Part shown: piece after piece, positions 1 to 9,600 of the stretch
Layout: every line of letters starts with the position of its first letter
How positions within the stretch are numbered: position 1 is the stretch's first letter
DNA from: Acidobacteriota bacterium
GTDB lineage: Bacteria; Acidobacteriota; Blastocatellia; Pyrinomonadales; Pyrinomonadaceae
Assembly: GCA_024640445.1 (NCBI GenBank)
Contig: JAHEEZ010000034.1
Span: 1-20,903 of the forward strand
DNA length: 20,903 nt
Reading direction: 5' to 3'
The notes under the pieces: model-generated
What the model saw: only the letters and a program-made list of their open reading frames with translations
Databases searched by the model: none
What the model was told of the DNA's origin: nothing
Translations under genes and position numbers: made by a program

Positions 1-76
1 CAAGACCGACCCGACTCACAAAACTCGAAAGACTCAAGAGACTCGACAGACCCGACAGACTCGACAGACCCGACAA
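1..76. repeat. Degenerate 9-bp tandem array
   Basis: The stretch is built from 9-bp units alternating between GACTCGACA and GACCCGACA. The last four units are nearly perfect and the more distal ones decay. It begins 4 nt beyond the stop codon of the phosphoesterase gene and runs off the left edge of the window. It contains no open frame and no hairpin followed by a T-run. It resembles the 7-bp arrays elsewhere in this window in its position directly behind a stop codon, but the unit is different. Confidence 0.7.
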
Positions 77-79
77 TTC

Positions 80-3000
80 TTAGTCTTCGGTCTTTCTGAG
101 AAGGCGCTTCACTTTCGCGGAACGGGCCTGCGCGTCTTCGATCTCATCTTCCTCATCTTCTTCCCTAACAAGCCCTTGGGTCATAAGGCTGAATGCCGGA
201 AGCTGAGCGATTCCGGGCATCTCCGATCCTGCGCCGCGGACCGAGAACCAGATTATCCTGTTTAGCTCACCTGGATTCGCCATATCGGCGTGAACAAGGT
301 CCTGCTTGTCCGTCAACCGCATCATCGCACGCATCTCGGCCGTTGGCCTCGCAGGAGGAAACAGATTGTCGAACGCGACATTCGGCAATACTGCTTTGAA
401 AGGCGTCAGATCAGCGACTTCCCCGAAGATGTCCATCGGTACCGCCGTTGAATCGAGCAAATTCATGGGAGGGATCCCCAGTAGCAACTCCATCGTTCGG
501 ATCAGACTTACAGTGTTGTGGAAGTCGTGAATGAGTATTCCTTTCCGGTTGTACGCGCTGATGACAAGCGCCGGAGAACGATGTGCATCGACGTGATCCG
601 GACCCGCCTGTGCGTCATCCTCGACGATGAATATCGCCGTGTCTTTCCAGTAAGGGCTGTTCGATACTTCCTCGACGAGCCTGCCGACTGCGTAGTCGTT
701 CTCCGCCACATAGAACTGAGGCGTCGGCACGTTCTGCCGCCATCCCGACGTGTGGTCGTTTGAGAACCGTACTATCGAGAGGTTTGGCAGATGGTCGCCG
801 CGACCCGCCTTTAAGTCATTCGCATATGCACGAAACTCTTTCACCCATTCGCCGAATCGTGAGTTTCCACGAAACCGCTCGTCCGGATTATCTTCTGAGA
901 TCTCGGGCTTCACCGTACCTGCCGATTCCTTCGCGGCCCTGTAGGACTCCGGGGTCATGATATCCGGGGTCATAAGGTCGTAATTCCGAAATGTCGGGTT
1001 GAAATGTCCTTCCAGGCTCTCTTTTGTGGCAAAAGCCTTAAGGGTCTTAGAAACATCCGGAAACATCTTTCTTTCGCGGGTGTTGATCTCTCGCAGATCA
1101 TCTTCCGAGATGGTGCCGATGAATTCCCCGTAGTTTCTGTATGTGAGACCCGCCCGTTCCGCTGCGTCCCAAAGGTAGAGAGTTTCCGGTTCGGCAATAT
1201 CGCGAGCGTCCTGAAGGTAAGGCACGAAACGCTTCATATAATCCGCAACGTCGTCTTCATCCACAGGAAGTTTGAAGACGGGCGGAAGACTTCCCGGAGG
1301 TTCGTATGAAGGAAGTCGGTTGAAACCTTCATAGTCGTATGTACGGCCTCGGCCGGAGTAATTCCATCTGAACGCCTTGTCCACGTAATCATTGGAGAAA
1401 GCCGCGGTTGACCAGTTGTGGCCGTCGGGCGATGCCTCCGCATTTACGAAGAATCGGTCAAACAAACCGAACCGCATTGCGAGCGCCCTCTGGTTCGGTG
1501 TGATCTTCTGCGGTTCACCTCCCGGAGACCTGGCCGTTTCGCCGGCGCCGAAGATCGCCAGCGAGGGATCGCCGTCAGCCTTCGTTCCATCTCCCGATGC
1601 TTCAAGATCTCCGTAGAGCTGATCGTAGGTCCTGTTTTCCTTAATGATGTAAATGACGTGTTTGATCGGCGATCTGCCTTTGAAAAGAGAGGTCTTTCTT
1701 TTGCCTATCAGGCCGTTATTTCGCATTACCGATTGAGTGAACCCGAATAGTTCGCGTTCGTTCGGGACCGCGAGATGGCTGATGTTTCCGACAACGACCG
1801 ACGCCGAGTACTGTCCGCCCTGAGCCCGGTCCGTTTTCGGAAATCTCTCGTTCGGGGCGTTAGGAACACGTCCGGAATTGTTGACCTTCGTCGAGGAATT
1901 TTCGACGCCGGTCCCTTTCCCGTTGGCGATGAAGAGCCGTCTGCCGATTACCGCGACCGCCGATGCGTATTGCCCCGTAGGTATGAATCCGAGTAGCTTT
2001 GACGCGCCCTCTTCGTCTATTTCATCGTCGGCAAGATCTTCTCCTCTTGAAACATCACCAAGAGCGACGACCGCCACCGCGTTTGCGTGCGCGTTCGCAA
2101 CGTACAGCGTCTTTTCATCGTCGCTAAGCGCAAGTCCCTCAGGACTCCCTCCGACCGGCTCGGTTTCGGACAGCTTCAGATCGATTCGTTCTACGAGTGA
2201 ATCCGATCCTGTATCGATCACCGAAACACTGTCGGCGTTCGAGTTGACAACGAACAGCCTTGTCGCTTTCTCGTTGAGGACCATCGCGGTCGGATGCCGG
2301 TCCACAGGAATATGCGTCAGTTTGTTTCCGTTCTTGAGATCGACTACCGCGACTGACGCGTCTCCCCAAAGCGAGACAAAGGCTTTTCCGGATGTCTTTC
2401 CATCCGCAGCCGGGATCACCTCGACATCGTACGGATAGACGAACTGTTTGGAATCTTCACGCCTGAGCGAAACCCTTTTGATCGCGCGCGTGTCGCGGAG
2501 ATCGCTCACGATCCCGAGGGAATCGCCAAGATTGTTCGCGGAATAAACGGACTCACCGTCCGGGCTGAGCGCGATGCCGGTGGGATATACGGCAGCGGTG
2601 TCGGAGTTGTAGTTTGGCGTCGGTGCGTTGTCGGCGAAGGCGCTGACATCGATGAACTGTGCCGTCACCCTCGTTTCGATGCCGTCGGCATCCCGGCCTT
2701 CGGACGCGGGCGAAACGGGCTTTTCAGAGCCGGGGGAAAAACGGAACATCCAGATCTTGTTCTCAAAACCGCCGGAGACGAAGAGTCGATAGCTTCCGTC
2801 CTGCTCAGGCTTCGAATGAAACCTTATACCGAAGTTGGCGCTTTGGGGATCGGGGAAATATACGTTCTGAATTATGGCCGGGACCGGGTTCGCGTTCAGA
2901 TCGATCACGGCTACCGATTGGAGGTTTGAGGACCGGGTATCGAACTGAACTCCATAGCCGCTGTTGATGGACAACAGATAGCGCCCTTTTCCGTCCGGGC

Positions 3001-3259
3001 CGGAACCGTCCGGACTTCGGACGAGGTCCACCGGCAGCGCGCCTACGGCAGGCAAATTCGTCGTAACGTCCATTACCAGTTCGCCGGCGGGCGTAATGAC
3101 CCTTCCTTCCGAACCAGGTTCGTCGGAGTCGCTCTCGCCACCCGCATGAGATCGAAAGAGCCCTGTCGCAAAGAACAGTACCAGCGCAGCCGCAATTGTG
3201 CAGATCGACAAGGGCAACGCCAACCGAAATAGTTGTCCGGAAGAAGATCTTCTTTTCAT
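80..3259 (-). CDS. Membrane-anchored YncE-like beta-propeller / phosphoesterase fusion
   Basis: This 1059-residue protein probably cleaves phosphoesters outside the cytoplasm; the substrate is unknown. A basic N-terminus (MKRRSS) and a hydrophobic segment at about residues 13-35 look like a signal anchor. Residues 60-480 carry YVTN/YncE-type propeller repeats such as YPTGIALSPDGESVYSANN. Residues 533-960 match the phosphoesterase family of phospholipase C and acid phosphatases: ENRTYDQ at 541-547 corresponds to the ENRSFDH metal/nucleophile motif, and SNDHTSG (833-839) and EDDAQAGPDHVDAHR (880-894) are further conserved blocks. The C-terminus is acidic (REEDEEDEIED). The frame opens further upstream to a TTG at 3331, but that TTG overlaps the -35 of a candidate promoter and lies before a terminator hairpin. 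The ATG at 3259 directly precedes the hydrophobic segment and is preferred. A phospholipase or phosphatase role cannot be separated from sequence alone. Confidence 0.88.
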   Translation of the reverse strand: MKRRSSSGQLFRLALPLSICTIAAALVLFFATGLFRSHAGGESDSDEPGSEGRVITPAGELVMDVTTNLPAVGALPVDLVRSPDGSGPDGKGRYLLSINSGYGVQFDTRSSNLQSVAVIDLNANPVPAIIQNVYFPDPQSANFGIRFHSKPEQDGSYRLFVSGGFENKIWMFRFSPGSEKPVSPASEGRDADGIETRVTAQFIDVSAFADNAPTPNYNSDTAAVYPTGIALSPDGESVYSANNLGDSLGIVSDLRDTRAIKRVSLRREDSKQFVYPYDVEVIPAADGKTSGKAFVSLWGDASVAVVDLKNGNKLTHIPVDRHPTAMVLNEKATRLFVVNSNADSVSVIDTGSDSLVERIDLKLSETEPVGGSPEGLALSDDEKTLYVANAHANAVAVVALGDVSRGEDLADDEIDEEGASKLLGFIPTGQYASAVAVIGRRLFIANGKGTGVENSSTKVNNSGRVPNAPNERFPKTDRAQGGQYSASVVVGNISHLAVPNERELFGFTQSVMRNNGLIGKRKTSLFKGRSPIKHVIYIIKENRTYDQLYGDLEASGDGTKADGDPSLAIFGAGETARSPGGEPQKITPNQRALAMRFGLFDRFFVNAEASPDGHNWSTAAFSNDYVDKAFRWNYSGRGRTYDYEGFNRLPSYEPPGSLPPVFKLPVDEDDVADYMKRFVPYLQDARDIAEPETLYLWDAAERAGLTYRNYGEFIGTISEDDLREINTRERKMFPDVSKTLKAFATKESLEGHFNPTFRNYDLMTPDIMTPESYRAAKESAGTVKPEISEDNPDERFRGNSRFGEWVKEFRAYANDLKAGRGDHLPNLSIVRFSNDHTSGWRQNVPTPQFYVAENDYAVGRLVEEVSNSPYWKDTAIFIVEDDAQAGPDHVDAHRSPALVISAYNRKGILIHDFHNTVSLIRTMELLLGIPPMNLLDSTAVPMDIFGEVADLTPFKAVLPNVAFDNLFPPARPTAEMRAMMRLTDKQDLVHADMANPGELNRIIWFSVRGAGSEMPGIAQLPAFSLMTQGLVREEDEEDEIEDAQARSAKVKRLLRKTED

Positions 3260-3271
3260 ATTAGTTAGCCC

Positions 3272-3305
3272 AAAAAAGGAAAGGGATGTGCGAACCACAT
3301 CCCTT
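3272..3305 (-). terminator. Rho-independent terminator after the GH3 gene
   Basis: A perfect 10-bp stem (AAGGGATGTG / CACATCCCTT) with a 5-nt loop is followed on the minus strand by TCC and six T residues. It lies 89 nt beyond the beta-glucosidase stop and 12 nt before the ATG of the phosphoesterase gene. The same hairpin would form in the 5' leader of that gene if transcription starts just upstream, so an attenuator role is also possible. Confidence 0.7.
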
Positions 3306-3331
3306 ATAAACGATTTACGTCGGTCCGCCAA
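3303..3331 (-). promoter_or_regulatory. Candidate sigma-70 promoter for the phosphoesterase gene
   Basis: On the minus strand TTGGCG (3331-3326) and TATAAG (3308-3303) are separated by 17 bp. The predicted start falls inside the terminator hairpin, so transcripts begun here would carry only part of the stem and would escape termination. It is a match to consensus only. Confidence 0.4.
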
Positions 3332-3393
3332 CGCAGATTCCGTGATAATTCATAAAGGATTCACCAAACCGCCAGCCGCGAGGACCGGGCTGA

Positions 3394-5745
3394 TCAGTCC
3401 TGCGCTTCCATCTTGACTGGAGGAGCGAGTTCGAGCAGTTCCTTCTTAGGGACCAGAAGTCTTGCGGTCTTCCTAACGACGATGTCCTGTGCGAGATCGA
3501 ATGAGCCGTCCAGGCCGCCGCCTTCCGACGTTCCGCCGGCACTGACCATGTATGCGCCCTTATGCGCGATCCAGGCGGATTCTTTCGTGTAGAAACTCGC
3601 AAGGTCCGCTGCTGTAAGCTGGAACCTTAGTTCCTCGCTCTCGCCGGGTTTAAGAAGTCCCGTCTTCGCGAATGCCTTCAGTTCGCGTTTCGGGCCGCCG
3701 TGTCCCGTTACATAGACCTGGACCACGTCGCGTCCCGGCACCTTTCCGGTGTTCGTTACCTTAACCCTTACGTCTGCTTGTCCCTTTTGCGAATTTCCGC
3801 TCAGCTTGAATCCGGACAGTTCAAAGCTGGTGTAAGAGAGGCCGTAGCCGAATTCATACGCGGGCTTCACACCGAACGTCGAATAGTACCTGTAGCCCAC
3901 GAAGATCCCCTCATCGTAGACAGCTTCTGCAGGCCTGCCGAATATCATTGAAGCCTGGTCATCGGTCCCGCCGGGAAGCAGCCGTCCCGGAAAGGTCTTC
4001 GCGGACGGAACATCCGAGTACTTCGCCGGAAACGAAACCACCAGTCGTCCCGATGGATTTACCTTTCCTGCAAGTACGTCCGCGATCGAATGTCCGCCTT
4101 CCTGACCGGGCTGCCATGCGAGGAGTATCGCGTCAGCATCGTCCATCCAACTCTCGATCTCGACGGGTCCGCCTACGTTCAACACCACGATGAACATTTT
4201 GCCCGCACTTCTGAAAGCCTCGGACAATGCTGCTATCGAAGCCTTTTCATTATCGGAAATATCGAAATCGTTCTCGATCTTTCGGTCCGCGAACTCTCCG
4301 GAATTCCTTCCAAGCACGAACACCGCCAGTTCGCTATTCGACGCTGCGGCTTTGGCGACGGTCGGTGACACCTTCAACTCCTCGATCGGGGGCTTGGGAA
4401 AGAAGGGGATCGTGGGTCCCTGCTTGGATCTCTCCAATGCGATGAACTTTTCGTATTCGTTCTTCCTCAACTGATCGACCGAGTACCCGGCTTCCGAGAG
4501 CCCCTGGAAAACGGAGACCGTGTAAGCTTCGTTCACGTCGCCGCTGCCGGTCCCGCCGGTGATCGTTTCGTACGCGGCGTTACCGTACAACGCCACCTTT
4601 CGACCGCCGGCCAGGGGAAGCGCGCTCTTTTCGTTCTTCAGAAGTACCATTCCTTCTGCGCCAGCGCGCCTCGCGAGCTTCGCGTGTCCATCCAGATCGG
4701 GAGTCGAATCGAACGAATCGCCCTTAAAAGCGGGAGTACGGAGAACGATCTTGAGGACCCTTTCAACAGCGCGGTCGAGCACCTGCTCGCTCAATTTGCC
4801 GTCTTTGACCGCCTTGACGATCGCGGCTGATTGCGGCGGGAGTCCGGGCATTATCACCTCGTTGCCTGCCGCCACCTGTGCAGCTGCATCATCGCCAGCG
4901 AACCAGTCCGTCATAACAAATCCTTCAAAACCAAACTCGTCCCTCAGTATGCCGGTAAGCAGGTCATGATTCTGCGAGGCGTATGCTCCGTTGATCAGAT
5001 TGTATGACGACATCACGGTCCAAGGCTGGGAATCGCGGACCGCTATCTCGAACCCCTTCAGATAGATCTCCCGGAGTGCGCGCTCGCTGACCACAGAGTC
5101 CGACTTCATCCGGTTGAACTCCTGGTTGTTTGCCGCAAAGTGCTTGATCGATGTGCCGACTCCCTTTGACTCGACACCGTTGACGAAGGCCGCTGCCATC
5201 TTGCCCGTCACGAAAGGGTCTTCCGAGTAATACTCGAAGTTCCTCCCCCCAAGAGGATTTCGCTGTATGTTCATACCCGGCGCCAAAAGGATGTCGATGC
5301 CAAAATCTTTCAGTTCCTCGCCGAACGCCGCGCCGACCTCGTTGACCAGTCCCGTGTCCCAGGACGAGGCGAGAAGGGTCGCCACCGGGAACGCGGTGGC
5401 GTAAAAGGTCTTGTCCAGACCTTTCCTTTTCGGATCGATCCTGACACCCGCCGGACCGTCGGACAGGGTTATCGACGGGATTCCGAGACGTCTTATCGCG
5501 TGAGTTCTGCCGGCTGCCCCGGGGACCTTTTCAGGAATGGCCTGATCTTCCTCCGAAGGTTTTGGCACTCCGGGAATACCCACGTTCATTCCCATTCCGA
5601 CAAGAAGCAACGCCTTTTCCTCCACGGTCATGGCGGCGATGACCTTTTTGACATCATCCTTTCCGAGTTGGGGCGCGGTCTGTGCCGGGATCGATTGAAC
5701 AAATAGAATGAGTATCAGCGAGATCGATACGATCAGGTTCTTCAA
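3394..5745 (-). CDS. Secreted glycoside hydrolase family 3 beta-glucosidase
   Basis: A 783-residue retaining exo-glycosidase, most likely a beta-glucosidase. A signal peptide covers residues 1-21 (hydrophobic core then SIPAQ), so it works in the periplasm or outside. The GH3 (alpha/beta)8 barrel spans about 80-335: KHFAANNQ is at 201-208 and the nucleophile is Asp280 in VMTDW. The second GH3 domain is about 365-620, with the acid/base candidate Glu484 in SGEFADRK, the context seen in Thermotoga-type GH3 enzymes. A fibronectin-III-like domain follows (RDVVQVYV near residue 690). The start is TTG; it is chosen because GGAG sits 8 nt upstream and the first internal Met would remove the signal peptide. 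Specificity for glucose over xylose cannot be told from sequence. It is transcribed alone between a weak upstream promoter and a terminator. Confidence 0.93.
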   Translation of the reverse strand: MKNLIVSISLILILFVQSIPAQTAPQLGKDDVKKVIAAMTVEEKALLLVGMGMNVGIPGVPKPSEEDQAIPEKVPGAAGRTHAIRRLGIPSITLSDGPAGVRIDPKRKGLDKTFYATAFPVATLLASSWDTGLVNEVGAAFGEELKDFGIDILLAPGMNIQRNPLGGRNFEYYSEDPFVTGKMAAAFVNGVESKGVGTSIKHFAANNQEFNRMKSDSVVSERALREIYLKGFEIAVRDSQPWTVMSSYNLINGAYASQNHDLLTGILRDEFGFEGFVMTDWFAGDDAAAQVAAGNEVIMPGLPPQSAAIVKAVKDGKLSEQVLDRAVERVLKIVLRTPAFKGDSFDSTPDLDGHAKLARRAGAEGMVLLKNEKSALPLAGGRKVALYGNAAYETITGGTGSGDVNEAYTVSVFQGLSEAGYSVDQLRKNEYEKFIALERSKQGPTIPFFPKPPIEELKVSPTVAKAAASNSELAVFVLGRNSGEFADRKIENDFDISDNEKASIAALSEAFRSAGKMFIVVLNVGGPVEIESWMDDADAILLAWQPGQEGGHSIADVLAGKVNPSGRLVVSFPAKYSDVPSAKTFPGRLLPGGTDDQASMIFGRPAEAVYDEGIFVGYRYYSTFGVKPAYEFGYGLSYTSFELSGFKLSGNSQKGQADVRVKVTNTGKVPGRDVVQVYVTGHGGPKRELKAFAKTGLLKPGESEELRFQLTAADLASFYTKESAWIAHKGAYMVSAGGTSEGGGLDGSFDLAQDIVVRKTARLLVPKKELLELAPPVKMEAQD

Positions 5746-5788
5746 AACTTTGTCTCCGGATTTTGAATTGGGGGTGTTTCTGGAAGGT

Positions 5789-5797
5789 ATATTATCA
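5789..5797 (-). promoter_or_regulatory. Possible extended -10 promoter for the GH3 gene
   Basis: TGATAATAT on the minus strand fits an extended -10 (TGN plus TAATAT, four of six matches to consensus). It lies 44 nt upstream of the TTG start. No convincing -35 is visible. Confidence 0.3.
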
Positions 5798-5847
5798 GAA
5801 ACTGCGGAAAGGAGGCAGGGATCACGAGGAATTGTAGGGACATGAAA

Positions 5848-5868
5848 TCAGGAGTCAGGAGTCAGGTT
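5848..5868. repeat. Short 7-bp tandem array (TCAGGAG)
   Basis: Two perfect TCAGGAG units and a third that changes at the last two bases stand in tandem. They lie in the 189-bp gap between the GH3 gene and the exported protein gene. Beside them, 5876-5897 folds into a 10-bp stem (one G-U pair) with a very short loop and no following T-run. Confidence 0.65.
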
Positions 5869-5904
5869 AGGATGTTCGATAAACTTCAGTTTGTCGATCT
5901 CAGT

Positions 5905-5939
5905 ACTCATCACCCACCACTCATCTCCCAGCCCTCAGT
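5905..5939. repeat. Degenerate 7-bp tandem array overlapping a stop codon
   Basis: Five successive 7-mers can be read: ACTCATC, ACCCACC, ACTCATC, TCCCAGC and CCTCAGT. On the minus strand they read as TGAG/TGGG-rich units. The TGA stop of the exported protein gene lies within the last unit, so the array forms the very 3' end of that gene and its trailer. Confidence 0.65.
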
Positions 5940-6672
5940 CCTTCTTCGCTTTCTCGATGCTCTTGACGATCCTTCCGGCGTGGTTTCGGGCGATCAGCGG
6001 GATACGTTCATCGTCCTCAAGTTCTTTCAGAAATGGGATCATCTGCTCGGGGTCGGCGATGCTGTCCCTTCGAAGGTAGGAATCAAGACCGGTCAGGATC
6101 CGGGGAGCTTCAAGCGGCTGGTTGCGGCGCGCGACGTTCATGTCGAACATCCATATGAACTGATTGCCGATCTTCTTATACTCATCCGTCAGGGCCTTCG
6201 CATCCGGATTCTCGGTCCAATTGAAACTCGCGGTCCTTTCGCTGCCATTCTTTCGCATCGTCAGGTCCATCGTTCCCAAATGAGCATAATCCCTCTCGGG
6301 CGACTGATAGACCTCTTTGGAGTTTATGAAATCGAGCTTTTCCCATAGATCCTTCAGGATCGCAATGGTTTTCTCCGACAGTTGAAACGGATCGGTAATG
6401 CTCTCTTCAGCGTCACGCTTATCAAAGGTGATCCTGCCTGTGCCGTTCACGTCGTGCTCGATGATCACGTGCGAGACTACAAATTCCGGTTTCTTGAATT
6501 CGTATCTGAATTCGGGAACAAATTCGCGGGGTTTTGTCTGTTCGCCGGTTGAGTCCGGTTCGGACGGCCGTGCGTTCTTCTTGGCGGGTGCATTCTGACC
6601 GAACAGCGGTGAACAGCAGACAAGGAGGACAAAAACAAACAGCGCCTGCCTTGGTATCGGTCGTATACTCAT
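5935..6672 (-). CDS. Exported protein of unknown function, coupled to smc
   Basis: I do not recognise the family of this 245-residue protein. The N-terminus (residues 1-26) is a signal peptide with a hydrophobic core FVFVLLVCC and a likely cleavage before Gln in SPLFGQ. Cys residues in the core do not form a good lipobox. A Pro/Lys-rich linker follows, then a mixed alpha/beta region from about 55 to 180, then a charged helical C-terminus rich in Lys and Asp. No catalytic motif is visible. The ATG at 6672 is chosen over an in-frame TTG at 6681: it follows the smc TGA by one base, a usual re-initiation arrangement. It is therefore probably translated from the smc message, although an exported product has no obvious link to chromosome segregation. 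Confidence 0.8.
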   Translation of the reverse strand: MSIRPIPRQALFVFVLLVCCSPLFGQNAPAKKNARPSEPDSTGEQTKPREFVPEFRYEFKKPEFVVSHVIIEHDVNGTGRITFDKRDAEESITDPFQLSEKTIAILKDLWEKLDFINSKEVYQSPERDYAHLGTMDLTMRKNGSERTASFNWTENPDAKALTDEYKKIGNQFIWMFDMNVARRNQPLEAPRILTGLDSYLRRDSIADPEQMIPFLKELEDDERIPLIARNHAGRIVKSIEKAKKD

Positions 6673-6673
6673 C

Positions 6674-9600
6674 TCACTCAAATTTAACTGAAACCACTCT
6701 CGAAACGCCCGCCTCCTGCATCGTCACGCCGTAAAGCGCCTTTGCGGCCTCCATCGTGCGCTTATTGTGGGTGATCACGATGAACTGGGTATTCTCTGAC
6801 ATTTCATCGATCCTGCCCACAAACCGTCCGACGTTCGCGTCATCCAGCGGCGCGTCCACTTCGTCAAGAAGGCAAAACGGCGAAGGACGGTATTTGAAGA
6901 TCGCGAGAACCAGCGCGATCGCGGTCATCGCCTTCTCTCCGCCGGACAGGAGCAGCATGTTCTGCAGGCGCTTGCCAGGGGGCTGGGCTATGATCTCGAT
7001 CCCGGCTTCGAGCACGTCATCGGATTCCATCAACACCATTTCGCCGCTGCCGCCGCCGAACAATTCCCTGAAGAACTCAGAAAAATTGGCGTTAATCGCT
7101 TCAAAGGCGTCCCGGAATCTCTGGCGCGACCGCCGCTTGATCTCCCGGAGGGCTTCTTCGGCGGCGTCAATGCTGTCGACCACATCCTGCCTTTGCGAGG
7201 AAAGGAACTCAAGCCGCTCTTCGGTCTCGCTAAGTTCCTCGAGTGCCAGCATGTTGATCGCACCGAAATTGTCTATCCGGTGACGAAGCTCCCTCACTCG
7301 TTTTCTGGATTCTTCGTAATCGAAATCATCCTCGATCGTCGTCTGAGCGATCAGTTCGTCAAGCGAGAGGTTCAGATCCTCAGCACATCTCTCGTGGAGA
7401 TTCCTAAGCCCGCCGACGGCCTCCGTCTTTCTGATCTCAAGTCCCGCCCGGGCGTCTCGAGCCTCAGCGGCGGCTTTGTTTAGCGTCGCGAGTTCCTCGG
7501 ACATCGTGTCCGATCTTTCACGTGTGGTCTTGAGATGCGCGATCGCGGCATTCAGTTCTTCTTCCTCAAGATCAATTTGTTTCGCGGCCGTTTTGATCTG
7601 TTCGCTCAGCGCCGCACTGGATTCCGAGAGTTCCTCAACAAGCCGGTCCGTTTCGCCGATCTCCGACTTCTGTCTCTCGGCCCGCGCCTCGAGCTCCGAC
7701 CTTTCGAGCGAAACCCTTTCAAGCGCCGCCTTCACCGAGCGCTGCCGTTCCGCCGCGACCTCGGCAAATGTGCGCTTGCGATTTAGAATGTCGTTCTCGT
7801 CATCGACCAGTTTTCTCGCGTTTCCGATCTCCGCGCCGATGCGTTTGAGTTTCTCTTCCGTCAGAACGAGCGCCTTTCCGGCGATCTTCGCGTTCTCAGC
7901 AGCTTCTTTCTTACGCTTTTCAAGCTGATCGATCTCCGCAAGATTCTGCTCAATTTCGTCGGCGACAACCCGTTTGTGCCTGCCCGCGCGCTCGATCTCT
8001 TGTGTAAGCGACTTGATGTGGACCTCTTTCGAAAGCAGTTCGCGCTCGATCTTCACTATCAGCGACTGAAGATCGACAAGCTTGTCCTCGTGACCCGCGA
8101 GCTCCGCCCTCGCCGTTTCGACCGCAGCTTCGGCCGTCCCGATCTTCGAGGCGATCTCTTTCGAACTCTTTTCAAGTTCCGACAACTCCCGCTTGAAGCC
8201 GAGTATCGAGACATTCTTTTCTTTCGCCGGCGTCCGGCCGCTGACATACAGCTTTCCTCCGGCGACTATGTCGCCGTCGTAGGTGGCGACGATCTGTTCC
8301 TTAGCCCCTTCCGCCTGCTTCAGGCTTTCCACGAGCTTCGCCGACATCTCGCGCGGAAATGCTTTGCTCAACGCCGCGACGAGATAGTTGTCCGCTCCGA
8401 GGACCGCCCCGATGCTCCCCTTCGTCGGACCTCCATTCAAGGAGGCTCCGGTGCGTTCCACGACGAGCACGGCGATCCGGCCAAGCTCGTTTCGGTTAAG
8501 GTATTCGACAGTCTTTCGCGCGTCGGAGGCATTCTTGACAAGGATCGACTGGAGATTCGCGCCGAACAGGTTCTCGACCGCCGTTTCAGCTTTCTTCTCG
8601 ACCTTCAGGGCGTCCGCGAGCGTGCCTATGAACGTGACCCCGATACTCCCTTGTTCGCTGAACACCTTTTGAACACTGGGAGAATAGATCGCTTTTCTGT
8701 CCTCCAGTTCGCGAAGGGTCTCAAGCCGGTGCCGGGCCGCGGAATGCCTGTCACTCAACTCGGACAGGACCGCCAACTTCTCTTCGAGTGCTTCTTTCGA
8801 TCTATCGGTCTTTTCAAGGATCCCGAGCTTTTCCTTGTTAAGAGATCCGAGTTTGACACGGCCGTCCTTGACCTCTTTTTCCAGTCCGTTGAATTCTTCC
8901 TGCCGTTCGTTCAGGGTCTGCTCGGCTCGCTCGTGTTCGCGTTCAAGGCCTTCCGTCCGCTGCCCGAGCCTTTCCAGGTTATTCTCGAACTGCCTTCCGA
9001 TCTCGTTCAATCGTTCGACCGCTGCGTTGTGTTGAAGATGCTCGGAACGCTCGGCCTCGAGCGATTTCTCAAGTTCGTTCAAGATCTCCAGTTTGTCAGC
9101 GTAGACTGTTTCAGCCTCTTTGAGCCGCGCCTTTTCCTTTTCTGCCTCTTTTCGTTCCTTGAGCTCTTCCTTTTCGAGGCGTCCAATTTCTTTGACAAGC
9201 CCCTCAATGCGCTCTCTCGTGGCACGCAAGTCGGCGCCGAGCGTCGTCGAACGCCCCGACAACTCCTTAATCCTCGATTTCTGGTATTCGTGTTCGCGGA
9301 CCGCGCGATCCCTCTCAAGAGCATTTGCGGCGTGTTTAGCCCGAACTTCCGTTACCCGGTCTTCCGCCTCACGTGCCTGCCCCGTCGCGCCGCGGAAGGC
9401 CTCGTCCTTCGCGGACACCGAATCAAAACTTTCACGCTCGGTCTTAACAGCAACTTCCAGAAGATCGTTGAGTTCGTAAACGGACGCGGAATAGTGAGCG
9501 CCCTCTGCGGCGTAGGTCTGCCGCAAAAGCGCGCGAAGCTCTTCGCGCAGGATCTTGTATCGGCGGGTCTTCGATGCCTGGCGCTGCAGGCTGCGAGTCT

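Noticed and set aside
1..76. Possible CRISPR-like array at the left edge
   Set aside because: The units are 9 bp with no unique spacers and no cas genes are nearby; this is a simple tandem array.
3260..3331. N-terminal extension of the phosphoesterase gene to a TTG at 3331
   Set aside because: The extra 24 residues cross a terminator hairpin and the candidate promoter, and have no ribosome-binding site.
5876..5897. Terminator after the exported protein gene
   Set aside because: A stem with one G-U pair can form, but the loop is only 2-4 nt and no T-run follows on the minus strand.
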